This document shows, in pieces, positions 1 to 9,150 of a stretch of 64,000 nucleotides of DNA (positions are counted from its first letter, which is position 1; each line of letters opens with the position of its first letter). Under the pieces are notes generated by a model. That model was not told where the DNA came from and did not search any database. It saw only the letters and a list, made by a program, of their open reading frames with translations. The position numbers and the translations under genes were made by a program. This DNA comes from Betaproteobacteria bacterium (GTDB lineage Bacteria; Pseudomonadota; Gammaproteobacteria; Burkholderiales; Casimicrobiaceae): positions 1 through 64,000 of the forward strand of contig JADIZG010000075.1 of assembly GCA_016704895.1 (NCBI GenBank), in the 5' to 3' direction.

Positions 1-180
1 TTGCCTGCGGGTCGATGCCTGCTGGCTGGGTTGCCGCCGAGGACGGCGGCGAACGCCATCGCGGCGAGCGTCGCCGCCCCATGCAGACGCATGGCCGATT
101 GCACGTATTCGTTCTCCGCTGCGATGGGCCGCCTTCCGATGTGGGGCGGCCTTGAGTTGGCGACATTGACGGGTCTCTGC

Positions 181-983
181 TTACCAGCGGAAATTGAACG
201 CGATCGCCGGCCGTTGAAGTTGATGTCCTGATGTTGTCGCCGGACTTCATGTCGTCGAGGTAGCGCCACACGCCCACGGATGTCGCCCCACGAGAACCGG
301 TAGCCGAGCCCGCCCATCGCCTGCCAGGTCAGGTCGGAGTCACCGGTCCTGACGTCGAGGTAGTAGGGCGCGAACCAGCGCCGGTCGGCGCCGAACGCGT
401 AGCGGCCCTTCACGCCGATGATCAAGTCCCACTTCGTGAGGTTCGATTCCCCCGACCCTGGCGGCCCTGGGTCGGGATGCCGTCGACGCTGCCGGAGAGC
501 TCCAGCCCAGCGTCGTCTCGATGTCGAGCATGCGCACGCCGCCGAGCACGTCCATCGTCAGCGCGGGTCGCGCGAGCCGGTAGGTGCCGGCGATCGTCCA
601 CGCCCATCCCTTGAGGTCGTAGGTCGCCCGCGCGCTCACGTCCGCCGGCAAGCCCGCGCCGCCGACCGTCAGTTCGCGCGTCCCCGAATTCGTGTCGCCG
701 AGGTCCACGTAGACGACGTCGGTGAAGGCGCCCTACCGACCCTTGCGCGGCCTCGAGCGCCCATGAACACGAACTCAGGTCGCTGAGAATCGCGTCGGCC
801 CATCGTGACGCTGCTTCCCGCCGTTCTTTTCGGAAACACCGTGGTGCCGCCGATCGTCGGGAACCAGCCGTAGAGCGTGCCCTGGAATTCCATTTGTCCG
901 ACATCTGCGCGGATGCGCCCAGCGGCAGCAGCGAGGTCGCTGCGCAAAAAGGGCCGCGGTGGCGAGGCGAGGTTTTTCTTCAC
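181..983 (-). CDS. Outer-membrane beta-barrel family protein, multiply frameshifted
   Basis: Read across frames, the minus strand gives one protein. It starts with a GTG at 983 behind an AGGAG ribosome site, followed by a short signal peptide (KKNLA, then LATAALFAQ in another frame). Next come EFQGTLYGWFPTIGGTT, a stretch like FVFMGALEAAQGR, VVYVDLGDTNSGTRELTVGG and YDLKGWAWTIAGTYR. It ends in AIAFNFRW with a stop at 181-183; a C-terminal aromatic residue is typical of beta-barrels. The pattern matches an uncharacterised family of proteobacterial outer-membrane proteins; the function is unknown. At least four single-base shifts are needed to join the pieces, so this is either a decayed gene or an error-rich stretch of sequence. 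The first about 180 bases of the window lie downstream of it and show no supported gene. Confidence 0.6.
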
Positions 984-1278
984 GTTGTTGACTCCTGTCG
1001 ATCGGTGGTGGTCCTGGTTGCCTGGGACCGGGGGTGCGCGGGCCGGGGAGTGGCGCCGTCCGGGGACGCCAGCAACGCCGGCTTGGTTCATGGCCGCGAG
1101 CTTGTTGACGAGTTTCCGCCGAGTCGCGATTCTGACAATCCGCGCTCCCGGCGCTTGACTGATTTCGACACCGAATTGACAATACGCGACACCCACCTGG
1201 GATGCGGACTCAACCGACGACCGCGCGCGATGGCCCCGATCCGCTCCTCCGACCCCGCGCGGAATCGTCGCCGAAGGA

Positions 1279-2312
1279 TTGATACGCGTCGGTCCCCTGA
1301 TGGCGACGCCCGCGGTGCTCGAGAGCTTCGGCGTGGATCCCGCCCCGCTCCTGGCCGAGTTCGGGATCCGCCCCGACTTCTTCGCGGATCCCGAGAACGT
1401 CCTCCCGTTCGCGACGATGGGCCGGATCTTCTGCCGTTGCGTCGAGCGCAGCGGATGCAGCCACTTCGGGTTTGCTCGTCGGCCGGCGCGCAGGCGTCTC
1501 GGCGCTGGGCGCGGTCGGTTTCCTGATGCAGAGCGCGCCGGACGTGCGCTTCCGCGCTCGACGAGCTGGCAATTACCCGCACCTGCACGACCGCGGAGCG
1601 CTGGTGAGCGTGAGACCGGCGGGCCCTACGCGAGCCTGGGCTACACGATCCTGCAGCACGGCGTCCCCTGCAGCGAGCAGATCCTGGCCGGCGCGATCAC
1701 GATCGGTCTCAACATCATGCGCGGCCTGTGCGGCGCCGACTGGAAGCCGGAGGAGACGCACTTCGCGTTCCGCGGTCCGGAAGACGTCGCGCCGTACCGC
1801 GAGTTCTTCGGCCCGCGCCTCCGGTTCGACGCCGAGGTCACGTCGATCGTCTTCCCGTCGCGCTGGCTCGACCATCCGCTGCCCGGCGCCGACCCGCTGC
1901 TGCATCGCCGGCTGATGGAGGAGCGGATCGGGGAGCTCGAGCTGCGGGCCGGCGAGGGCCTGGTCGCGCAGGTGCGCAGGGGAATGCGGGCGCTGGTGCT
2001 CACACCTGATTGCACGCTCGACGCGGCGGCTCGCCTCGCGGGCATGCACGGGCGCACGCTCAACCGCCGGCTGAGCGCGCTCGGCACGAGCTTCTTCGAA
2101 TTGCGGGAGGAGGCCCGGCGCGGAGGTCGCCCGCCAACTCCTCGAGCGCACGAACCAGCCCGCGAACCAGATCGCGGCCATCCTCGGCTACACCGATGCG
2201 AGCTCGTTCACGCGGGCGTTCAGGCGCTGGTCGGGGGACGGGGCCGGCGGAGTGGCGCGCGTCGCGGGCGGGCGCCCGGCGAAGGGCGGGCGGAAGCGAG
2301 GGGACCCCTTAG
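1279..2312 (+). CDS. AraC-family transcriptional regulator, frameshifted
   Basis: The N-terminal part (ATPAVLESFGVDPAPLLAEFGI, positions 1300-1365) and the middle (GADWKPEETHFAFRGPEDV, near 1735-1790) resemble the arabinose-binding-like domain of AraC regulators of the OruR/ArgR-like group. The C-terminal part contains a two-helix-turn-helix DNA-binding domain: an ILGYTDASSFTRAFRRW segment near 2190-2235 and then WSGTGPAEWR in another frame, the usual AraC ending. Shifts are needed near 1460-1480, 1550-1620, 2130 and 2240. The start is uncertain: TTG at 1279 or ATG at 1300. The stop TAG at 2310 follows the best-matching final frame. Target genes are unknown; the nearest downstream gene is the secreted protein at 2767. 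The bases between 984 and 1278 show no gene. Confidence 0.6.
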
Positions 2313-2766
2313 GGAGTGCCGGCGTAACAGGATCGGATGCGCCCCCGGGGAAGTGGGCCCGGACGGGCAGGCCTGATCGGTCGGTCCCCGGTGCCGGTGC
2401 CACGGAGGGCGGCGCCCGCCGAGGGGATCGCCGGACGGCAGGCATCTCGGCATCCCGGTGGGGCGGTGAATTCCGCTTCTCGCCATCCGCCGGCCCCTTC
2501 GAGGGCCAATGCCGGGTGCAGTCTGGTCGTCGATTCGTCGCCAGGTCGCCCTCAGACCCCGGGTTGGGGCGGTTCTGCTTTTCTTGATTCACCTCAAGGC
2601 GATGTACTGGACAACCTGAATCTGAAAATTGCTGCCATTGCCCCGCGTGCGCGAATAATCGCGCACTTCCATCCGAGTTCTTCGCCAACGCCGCGACCGC
2701 GGCGCGCGCAGGATGCCGGTGGCACGGACCGATGACTTCTCATCCGCTCCGACGGGGGATACGAAA
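2313..2766. other. Intergenic region of about 450 bases
   Basis: No coding sequence is supported here. The region becomes locally AT-richer near 2570-2665, unlike its surroundings, which fits a promoter region for the gene at 2767. It contains the perfect palindrome at 2647-2666 listed separately. Confidence 0.5.
2647..2666. promoter_or_regulatory. Perfect inverted repeat, possible operator
   Basis: GTGCGCGA and its exact complement TCGCGCAC are separated by AATA-type bases (ATAA). The two 8-base arms form a 20-base palindrome 100 bases before the start of the secreted protein at 2767. It could be a dimeric regulator site or a small hairpin. No regulator is tied to it by sequence; the AraC gene upstream is the nearest candidate. 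Confidence 0.4.
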
Positions 2767-4514
2767 ATGAATTTCATCCGCAAGCTTCTCGGGTTCTTCA
2801 CGGCGGTCGCGTTCGTTGCGATGGCCGCTCCGGCGACCGCCCAGAACGTCAAGTACTTCACGCTCGGCGCGCCGCGCGTCGGTCGCGGTCGCCACGACGA
2901 CGGTGCAGATCACGTTCAAGAACGTCGAAAACGGGAACTCGTCGTTCACCTCGATCGGGTTCAGGGGATCGCGACGGGCGGGGCGACGCTGACGATCAAC
3001 AGCGCCACGGCGTCGCCGGGCGGCCCCGGCTCGCCGCTGGTGACGGGGGATGGGTATTCTACCTGACCGGACTCTCGCCCGTGAAGAAGGGGCAGACCTC
3101 ACGGTGACGCTGTCGTGACGATGAGGCGCAACCGCGCGCCAACGGTCAGATCGAATGGCAGGGGCGCGCGTTCACCGGGTCGCCGTCGCAGCCCAGCACC
3201 GCGTTCCAGCAGCAGAACGCGAATCCTGGTGACCGTCGTGTGCGGGGATGCAACTCACGATCACCGACGACGCTCGACCATGCCGCGTGGCACGACGAAG
3301 CCGCTGATCGCCAGGGAGTGACCAACGCGGCCGGTTCGTCGGCCACGATCTCGTCGGTGACGCTCACGCCGCCCGTCGGAGGCGCGATCACGACGCCGAC
3401 GACCAGCTACGCGGGGCCGATTGCCCCGGGCACGTACGCCGATCTCGCGATCACCGCGACCGCATCCTGCGACACCGCCAAGCCGGCGGAGCGTGGATCT
3501 GCGGCGGCCGAGGCCGGCTTCACGCATACGGGTGGCGAGCCGAGCACCAGCCTCAACGGTGCCTGCGCGCTGGTTGCAACTGCGCCGACGAGCATCGTGC
3601 CGGGCGAGCCGTTCACCGTGTCGCTCAAGGCGACCGACGGCGAAGGGGGAACGATCGGAGGGTTCACGGGAACGGTCACGCTCGTTTCGACGGGCGCGGG
3701 CTGCACGATTGTGGGCACGCCCAGCGTGAATGCGGTCGCCGGCCTAGCGTCGATCACCGTCTCGCTCAACGTCGATGCCACGACGACGACGTGCACGCTG
3801 AAGGGCACCGCGGCGATCGACGGCAAGACCTTCGACACGGCGCCGATCTCACTGGTGCTCGACGGCATTCTCGGCTGCTCGCCCACGACCTTCTCGACGC
3901 GTTCAGCCTGCTGATCCAGGTTCCGACCGGCCGGCTCCGTTCAACGAGTCCAGCCGGTCACGACGCCGCTGGGGGATGCGGCCTACGTCGCGGGAGTGCG
4001 GGGTTACGGGGACGACAAGAGCGGCGGCTGCACGCTGATCAACTACGCCGTCTATAACAACATCCCGTCGCCAACACGTCGAGTCAGACGGATCCGCTCG
4101 GCAACATCGTGCCGCCGGGGTTCTACAGCATCACCTGGGACACGAACCAGGCGCCCAATCCGGTCGTGGCTGTCGCTTCGACGTTCCGGAGCGAATGGGG
4201 CGACGCGGTGACCGGCCTGCCGACCCGGCAGACGAAGGTGTGCACGGTGTTCCCGTGCCCGGGCGATCCGACGGCTTCCGCGGCCTGAAGCCGGCGCGGC
4301 GCCTGGGTAGCCTGGTCGTGCACGCCTCTGTGCCTGCGGGAGATCGGCGTGCCTCGTTGCCGAAACCTGGGCCGTCGTGGCCGTGGGCGACCCCGAGTAC
4401 TGCACGGGGACGCCGCCTGCGGCGCCGCCGAGCCCGCCGCCGGGCTGGCAGCCGCGATGCCTGCAGGCGACGACGATCACGATCATCGGCAAGGATCCGG
4501 TGTTCGGTCGGTAA
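2767..4514 (+). CDS. Secreted protein with Ig/filamin-like repeats, frameshifted
   Basis: The start ATG at 2767 opens a clear signal peptide (NFIRKLLGFFTAVAFVAMAAPATAQ, with AxA cleavage near residue 24). Continuing through at least six frame changes gives beta-rich, Thr/Ser/Gly-rich segments: NVENGNSSFTSIGF, GGATLTINSATASPGG, FYLTGLSPVKKGQ, ATISSVTLTPPVGG and the long stretch 3318-3880 (EPFTVSLKATDGEGGTIGGF, VTLVSTGAG, ITVSLNVDATTTTCTLKG). The last frame ends in TTITIIGKDPVFGR with TAA at 4512. The protein would be about 580 residues, exported, with Ig-like modules and several cysteine pairs near the C-terminus. I do not recognise a named family. A strong terminator follows 24 bases after the stop, which supports this end point. 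Whether the gene is decayed or badly sequenced cannot be told from one copy. Confidence 0.55.
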
Positions 4515-4537
4515 CCTCGGCGTAGCCAGCAACAACG

Positions 4538-4566
4538 AAAGGCGGCCTCGGGGCCGCCTTTTCTTT
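4538..4566 (+). terminator. Rho-independent terminator after the secreted-protein gene
   Basis: GGCGGCC at 4541-4547 pairs with GGCCGCC at 4552-4558 across a four-base loop. AAA precedes the stem and TTTTCTTT follows it. This is the clearest intrinsic terminator in the window and lies just after the stop at 4514. Confidence 0.85.
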
Positions 4567-4647
4567 GCGTCGGGCCAGAAGTCGGACCTGTTTCCGGCCC
4601 GCACCGAGTGCGGCGTCAGGTATCGGCTTCCCAAGGCGATCGGCGTC

Positions 4648-4761
4648 GCGCTCCTTGCATCGGAACCCGTCGGCCTGAAGGCCGACCCACGAATCGGCGG
4701 AAAGAGTACATCGGAAGCGCGCTCCTTGCATCGGAACCCGTCGGCCTGAAGGCCGACCCAC
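4648..4761. repeat. Two identical 43-base REP-like direct repeats
   Basis: Copies at 4648-4690 and 4719-4761 are identical. Each ends in a REP-type palindrome, GTCGGCCTGAAGGCCGAC, followed by CCAC. The palindrome arms GTCGGCCT/AGGCCGAC form a hairpin. They sit between two convergent genes (stops at 4514 and 4916), the usual place for REP elements. No RAYT transposase gene is in the window. Confidence 0.8.
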
Positions 4762-4824
4762 ATCGGACGCTGTGCCGCGCGCATCTCCTGTGGGCCGGGC
4801 ATCGCGAAGGCGCCCCTGGACTGC

Positions 4825-4903
4825 CGGAACCCGTCGGCCTGAAGGCCGACCCACAGGGACCTGGTGCCGCGCGCTGACCCTGTGGGTCGGGCTTCAGCCC
4901 GAC
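4825..4903. repeat. Third REP-like copy facing an inverted partner
   Basis: Positions 4825-4854 repeat 30 bases of the elements at 4648-4761. Positions 4881-4903 carry an inverted relative (TGTGGGTCGGGCTTCAGCCC and onwards). CCGACCCACAGGG at 4846-4858 is the exact complement of CCCTGTGGGTCGG at 4878-4890, so the pair can fold into a long hairpin. This is the arrangement of a BIME-like REP pair lying just after the stop of the cyclase gene at 4916. Confidence 0.75.
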
Positions 4904-4915
4904 ACGGCGGTGCGC

Positions 4916-7900
4916 CTACACCGCGATCGCCGGCACCGGCGGCAGTGCCCGCACCTTGAACGCCGCGAGGATCGACCGGCTCTCCTCGACCATCTCCTCC
5001 GGCGGCTCGACGCCTTCGAGGCGGTCGAGCTCGGCCAGCGCGTTCAGCGTGAGCGCGATCTCGAACCGGTCGCTGCGCTCGCGCGCGATCGCCAGGCTCG
5101 CCTCGAACGCCTCGCGCGCGCCGAACGGGTCGGACTGCAGCAGCATCGCGTAGCCGCGCACGCGGTTCAGTTGCGGCTTGAGGCGCTCGATCGCGTCGGC
5201 CGATTCGGTGCGGCCGAGCACCTCGTCGGCGAGCGCCAGCGCTCCGTCGGCGTCACCCTTGAGCATTCGGCACTCGGCGACGCGTGCGTCGACGTCCTGC
5301 ACCTCGGCCTCGGCGCCGACCTCGGCGAGCATCTTCTTCGCCTCGGCGAAGCGGGAGAGCGCCTCGTCGAGCCGGTTCGCCCGCAGCGAGACGCGGCCCA
5401 GCATCCAGTGGCAGGCGCCCTGGAAGTAGCGGTACTCGGACGACTTCCAGACCGGCAGCGTCTTTTGCAGCGTCGACTCGGCCTCGGTGTGCTCGCCGCG
5501 GTCGGTCAGGATCTCGGCGATGTTCATGCTCGCCATCGCCGCGTTGACGAGGTTGCCGACCTTCAACGACTCGTCGCGGCCGCGCTCGTAGTACGTCATC
5601 GCGTCGTCCCAGCGGCCCTCCCAGTAGCAGACGCCGCCGACGTTCGACAGGATGAGCCCCTGGCGCACGCGGTTGCCCGAGCGGCGGAACGCCTCGAGCG
5701 CCTTCAGCATCAGCGCCTCGGCGCCTTCTTTGCCGAGTGCGCCGGTCGCCCACGCCATCACGCCGTAGGCGTTGCCTAGCTGCTCGGGGTCGTCGACATC
5801 CTCGGCCTCGCGCGTGGCCCGCTCGGCCCACTGGAGCGCCTCGTCCGAGCGGCCCTGCGCCTGCAGCACCGTCGCGTACCACGCGGTCGTGCTCGCCATC
5901 AGCCGCTCGACGTCGAGGCCCTGCTGGCCTTCCAGCGCCTCGCGCGCTCGCTCGGTCCACTTGAGCGCCTCGGGGTAGTTGCCGAGCTTCTCCTCGACCC
6001 ACGACAGCTTGAGCAGCAGCCGCGCTTCGGCGAGCTTGCCGCCCGTGACGATCTTGCGCGCTTCGGCGTAGGCGTCCGACGCTTTCCGGAACTCTCCCGC
6101 CCGGAACCACGCGTCTGCGAGCGATTCCTGCAGCGACGCGACCTCGGCCGGCGCGGGGTCGGCGCGCTGCGCGCAACCTCGAGCGCCTGCGCGTAGAACC
6201 GCGCGGCTTCGACGTAGGCGTACACGTCCTCGGCGCGCTTCGCCGCGATCGTCGCGTAGCGCCGCGCGGGCTCGTGCTCGCCCGCGACGAAGTGATGCAG
6301 CGACAGGATGCCCGCGACATCGTCGGGATCGTCGGTCTCCTCGGCGACGCGCGCGGCGACCGTCGCGTGCAGCCGGCGGCGCTGCTTGAACGGCAGCCCC
6401 TCGTAAGCGGTGTCGCGCAGCAGCGACTGGCGGAAGCGCAGGTAGCCCGTGCCGTCGTCGTCGAACAGGTCGGCGATGCGCGCCCACGCCTCGTCGTCGG
6501 GCGGCGGGCCGTCCTCGACGTCGTCGAACCACGCGAGCATGCGCGGATGGAACGTGAGGCCGAAGACCGAGGCGCGGCGGACCAGCGCGCGGTCCTCCGG
6601 GGAGAGCGCGTCGATGCGCGAGAGCGCCGCGGCCTCGGCGGAATCCGGCAGCGCGGCGGTGCCCCCCGAGTCGGACGCCGAGCGCAGCAGGTCGCGCAGG
6701 AACTGCGGATTTCCGCCCGACCGCTGCGCGACGACCTCGATCACGTGCGAGGGCAGCGGGTGTTCCTTCGTCGCGAGCTCGGCCAGGCGCAGTGCGTCGG
6801 GCTGGGCGAGAGGCTTGAGGTCGATGCGCGCGACGCCCGGCGCTTCGGGCGCCACGAAGCCGGCGTCGCCGGGGCGGCGCGCGACGCCGAACAGCCACTT
6901 GCGCTCGGGCAACTGGCCGACGAGGTGTCGGAGCAGGTCGACGGAGGCCTCGTCCATGTGGTGCGCGTCGTCGATCTCGAGCACCGCCGGGCCCGGAAGC
7001 GCAGCCGCCAGGAACCGCGAGACCGTCTCGTGCAGCTTCGCGCGCCGGTTCTCGGCGGCCAGCATCTCGACCTCGGGCGACGGCGCGATGCCGAGGTCGA
7101 GCGCCGCACCGATCAGAGCGAGCCACGGCTCGAGGTCGGGCGCCTTCGCCGTCACCTCGTCGCGCAGTCGCGCCTCGGCGACCGCCGCCTCGTCGTCGCG
7201 GCCGACGCCGAGCAACTCGCGCAGCAGCTGGTGCCAGACCGCATACGGCGCCGCCGACGTGTAGGCCTCGCACACCGCACGGAGCTTCCTGTAGCCCATC
7301 GCCGCGTCGCGCGTGGCCTCGAGCAGGCGCGTCTTGCCGATGCCGGAGTCGCCGACGATATCGACGAGCTGCCCCGAGCCGGTGCGCACGCCGCCGAGCG
7401 CCTTGCGCACGACGCCCAGCTCGGCGTTGCGGCCGGTGAGCGGCAGCCGCGTGTCGGCGACCGCGTGCGCGCGCGAGCCCTTCGCCTTGCCGACCGTCCA
7501 CGCCTTGACCGGCTCGGCCTTACCCCAGGAGCGAACGGCCCGCGCTCCTCGGTCTCGAACACCGTGTTCGAGCGGTCGATCACGTCGGCGGTCGCGAGGG
7601 ACCGAGTCCGGCTCGGCCTTCGCCATCAGCCGCGCCGCGAGGTTCACGACGTCGCCCATCACCGTGTAGGTGCGGCGGCATGACGGCCCGATGTCGCCCG
7701 CGAACACCGGCGCCGCGATTCACGCCGATGCGCACCATCAGCGGCAGGTCGGCGTCGAGGATCCGGCGCACCGCGAGGAGCATCCGCTCCTCGTCGTCGC
7801 CGGTGACCTTCGGCGCGCCGGCGGTGAGGATCGCTTGCCGCCGTTCGCATCGAGGTCGGTGGCTAGCAGCGCGACGTCCTGCGCCTCGACCGCCGCTTCG

Positions 7901-8794
7901 ACGGCGGTGACCAGTTGGTGGAGCGCGTCGGCGGTGGCCTGTGGACCGCGCGACGCCAGCATTTCGTCGGTGCCCTCGTAGCGGAGGAACGCGACGGTGA
8001 CCGGCCGGTGCTCGGAGCTGCCGCCGCCCGTGACGACGTGGGCGCGGATCGCCGCCGGCAGGCAGCGCGCGAGCGCACCCGCGTCGATCGCGGGCCGCGG
8101 CGTGCGCGCGACGACGACCGGCTCGCCGGGCATGGCCGCGAGCAGCACGCCCGGACCCTTCTTGGTGCCGAGGCAGCCGGCGGGCAACTCGCGGGCGGCT
8201 TCCGGCGACAGCAGGATCTCGCCGGCGGTCGCCTCGGTCTCCATCGCGACGAGCCGCGTCCACCCCGGTCCGGTCGGCAGGAACTCGACGTGCGAGGTGC
8301 CGACCGGCGAAGAAGTGGAACGGTCCCGAGTGCACGCCCTGCGACATCTGGAGCACGACTTCGGCGCCGGGCAACGAGATCCGGCCCACGATCCCGAGCC
8401 TCGCGCGCATCTCGATCGTCGCCTGGCATGCGCGCGCGAGGTGGCCGTCGCCTTCGAACCACAGGAGCAGCGCGTCGCCGCCGAACTTGAGCAGGCTGCC
8501 GCCGGCGTCGTAGGCGACCGACAGGATCGCCTCGAAGCTCTTGCCGATCACCTCGGCGATCTGCTCGGCTCCCTCGCGGCCTTTCGACGCGAGCTGCTCG
8601 GAGAGCTTCGTGAAGCCCGAGATGTCCGCGAATGCCGCAGTGCCTTCAGCGATCCAGCTTTGCGCGCCCGGATCGGCGACCAGATGCTGCTGCAGCATCC
8701 TCGGGACGTAGAGCGCCGCCCGCCCGCCTGCGCCGGGGACCGGTGCGGCGGGCTCGTCTGGGGAAGCGGCACCCTCCGCGTGCTCGCTGCTCAT
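4916..8794 (-). CDS. Tandem cyclase-domain, AAA-ATPase and TPR signalling protein (soluble adenylyl cyclase-like)
   Basis: Joined across about six single-base shifts (near 8310, 7830, 7720, 7600, 7530 and 6175) this is one protein of about 1290 residues starting at ATG 8794. Class III cyclase domain 1 (about residues 50-190) carries FADISGFT and KFGGDALLLWF, with both metal-binding Asp. Cyclase domain 2 (about 260-420) lacks the first Asp (VAFLRYEG) but keeps TYTVMGDVVNLAARL, with the Asn and Arg of the transition-state site. Then comes an ATPase with Walker A GDSGIGKTR and Walker B AVLEIDDAH, followed by TPR-like repeats (NAYGVMAWATGALGKEGAEA, MASMNIAEILTDRGEHTEAE). Two complementary cyclase domains ahead of an NTPase and TPRs is the layout of the ADCY10/soluble adenylyl cyclase family. 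The expected product is cAMP or cGMP; the trigger is unknown. No transmembrane segment was seen. Confidence 0.75.
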
Positions 8795-8912
8795 GGGAAT
8801 GACGGGATCGTTTCGAACTGGCGAAGGAAGCGATGATAAACCGGCGCGATGCGCTTAGCGCGGGAAGGCGGTGCGTTTACGCCGGCCCCGCGCCTCGCGT
8901 AGAGTCGCGCCG

Positions 8913-9150
8913 ATGAAAGTACTCGTGATCGGCGCCGGGTTCGCCGGCTGCTGCGTCGCCCGAACGCGCGACGCGCGAGTACGGGCCGCGCGTCGTCAGC
9001 GTGTTCCGCGGCACGCCGGACGTCCTGCCGTTCCTGGGGCCTTGCCCGGACCTGCAGGAGCGCGGCATCTCGCAAGGCTCGCGGCTGCGCCCGCACTATC
9101 CCGTCGTCCCGTTCCCGGTCGACGTCGAGAGCCTGAAAGGGCTCCGCTGC
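8913..9150 (+). pseudogene. Truncated Rossmann-fold (FAD/NAD-binding) gene fragment
   Basis: ATG 8913 begins KVLVIGAGFAGCCVA, a classic N-terminal dinucleotide-binding GxGxxG motif. After one shift near 8965 a plausible coding stretch follows (EYGPRVVSVFRGTPDVLPF, then SQGSRLRPHYPVVPF) with strong G/C third positions up to about 9150. It then runs out inside the convergent adenylation gene. It is far too short for a flavoprotein, so it looks like a truncated or misjoined gene. I do not recognise the part after the Rossmann motif. Confidence 0.35.

Noticed and set aside
430..450. GGTTCGATTCC resembling a tRNA T-loop on the plus strand
   Set aside because: It lies inside the outer-membrane protein gene (encodes ESNLTKWDL on the other strand), and no acceptor stem or anticodon arm can be built around it.
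4648..4903. Possible CRISPR array from repeated units
   Set aside because: The spacing between copies is irregular (28 and 63 bases), one copy is inverted and the units are REP-type palindromes; no cas genes are present.
4771..5779. 335-codon plus-strand frame running from the REP cluster into the cyclase gene
   Set aside because: It is antisense to the TPR region and starts within repeats; composition is that of a shadow frame.
6274..7683. A 469-codon plus-strand frame across the ATPase part of the cyclase protein
   Set aside because: Composition is typical of a shadow frame; the minus strand carries Walker motifs and TPRs.
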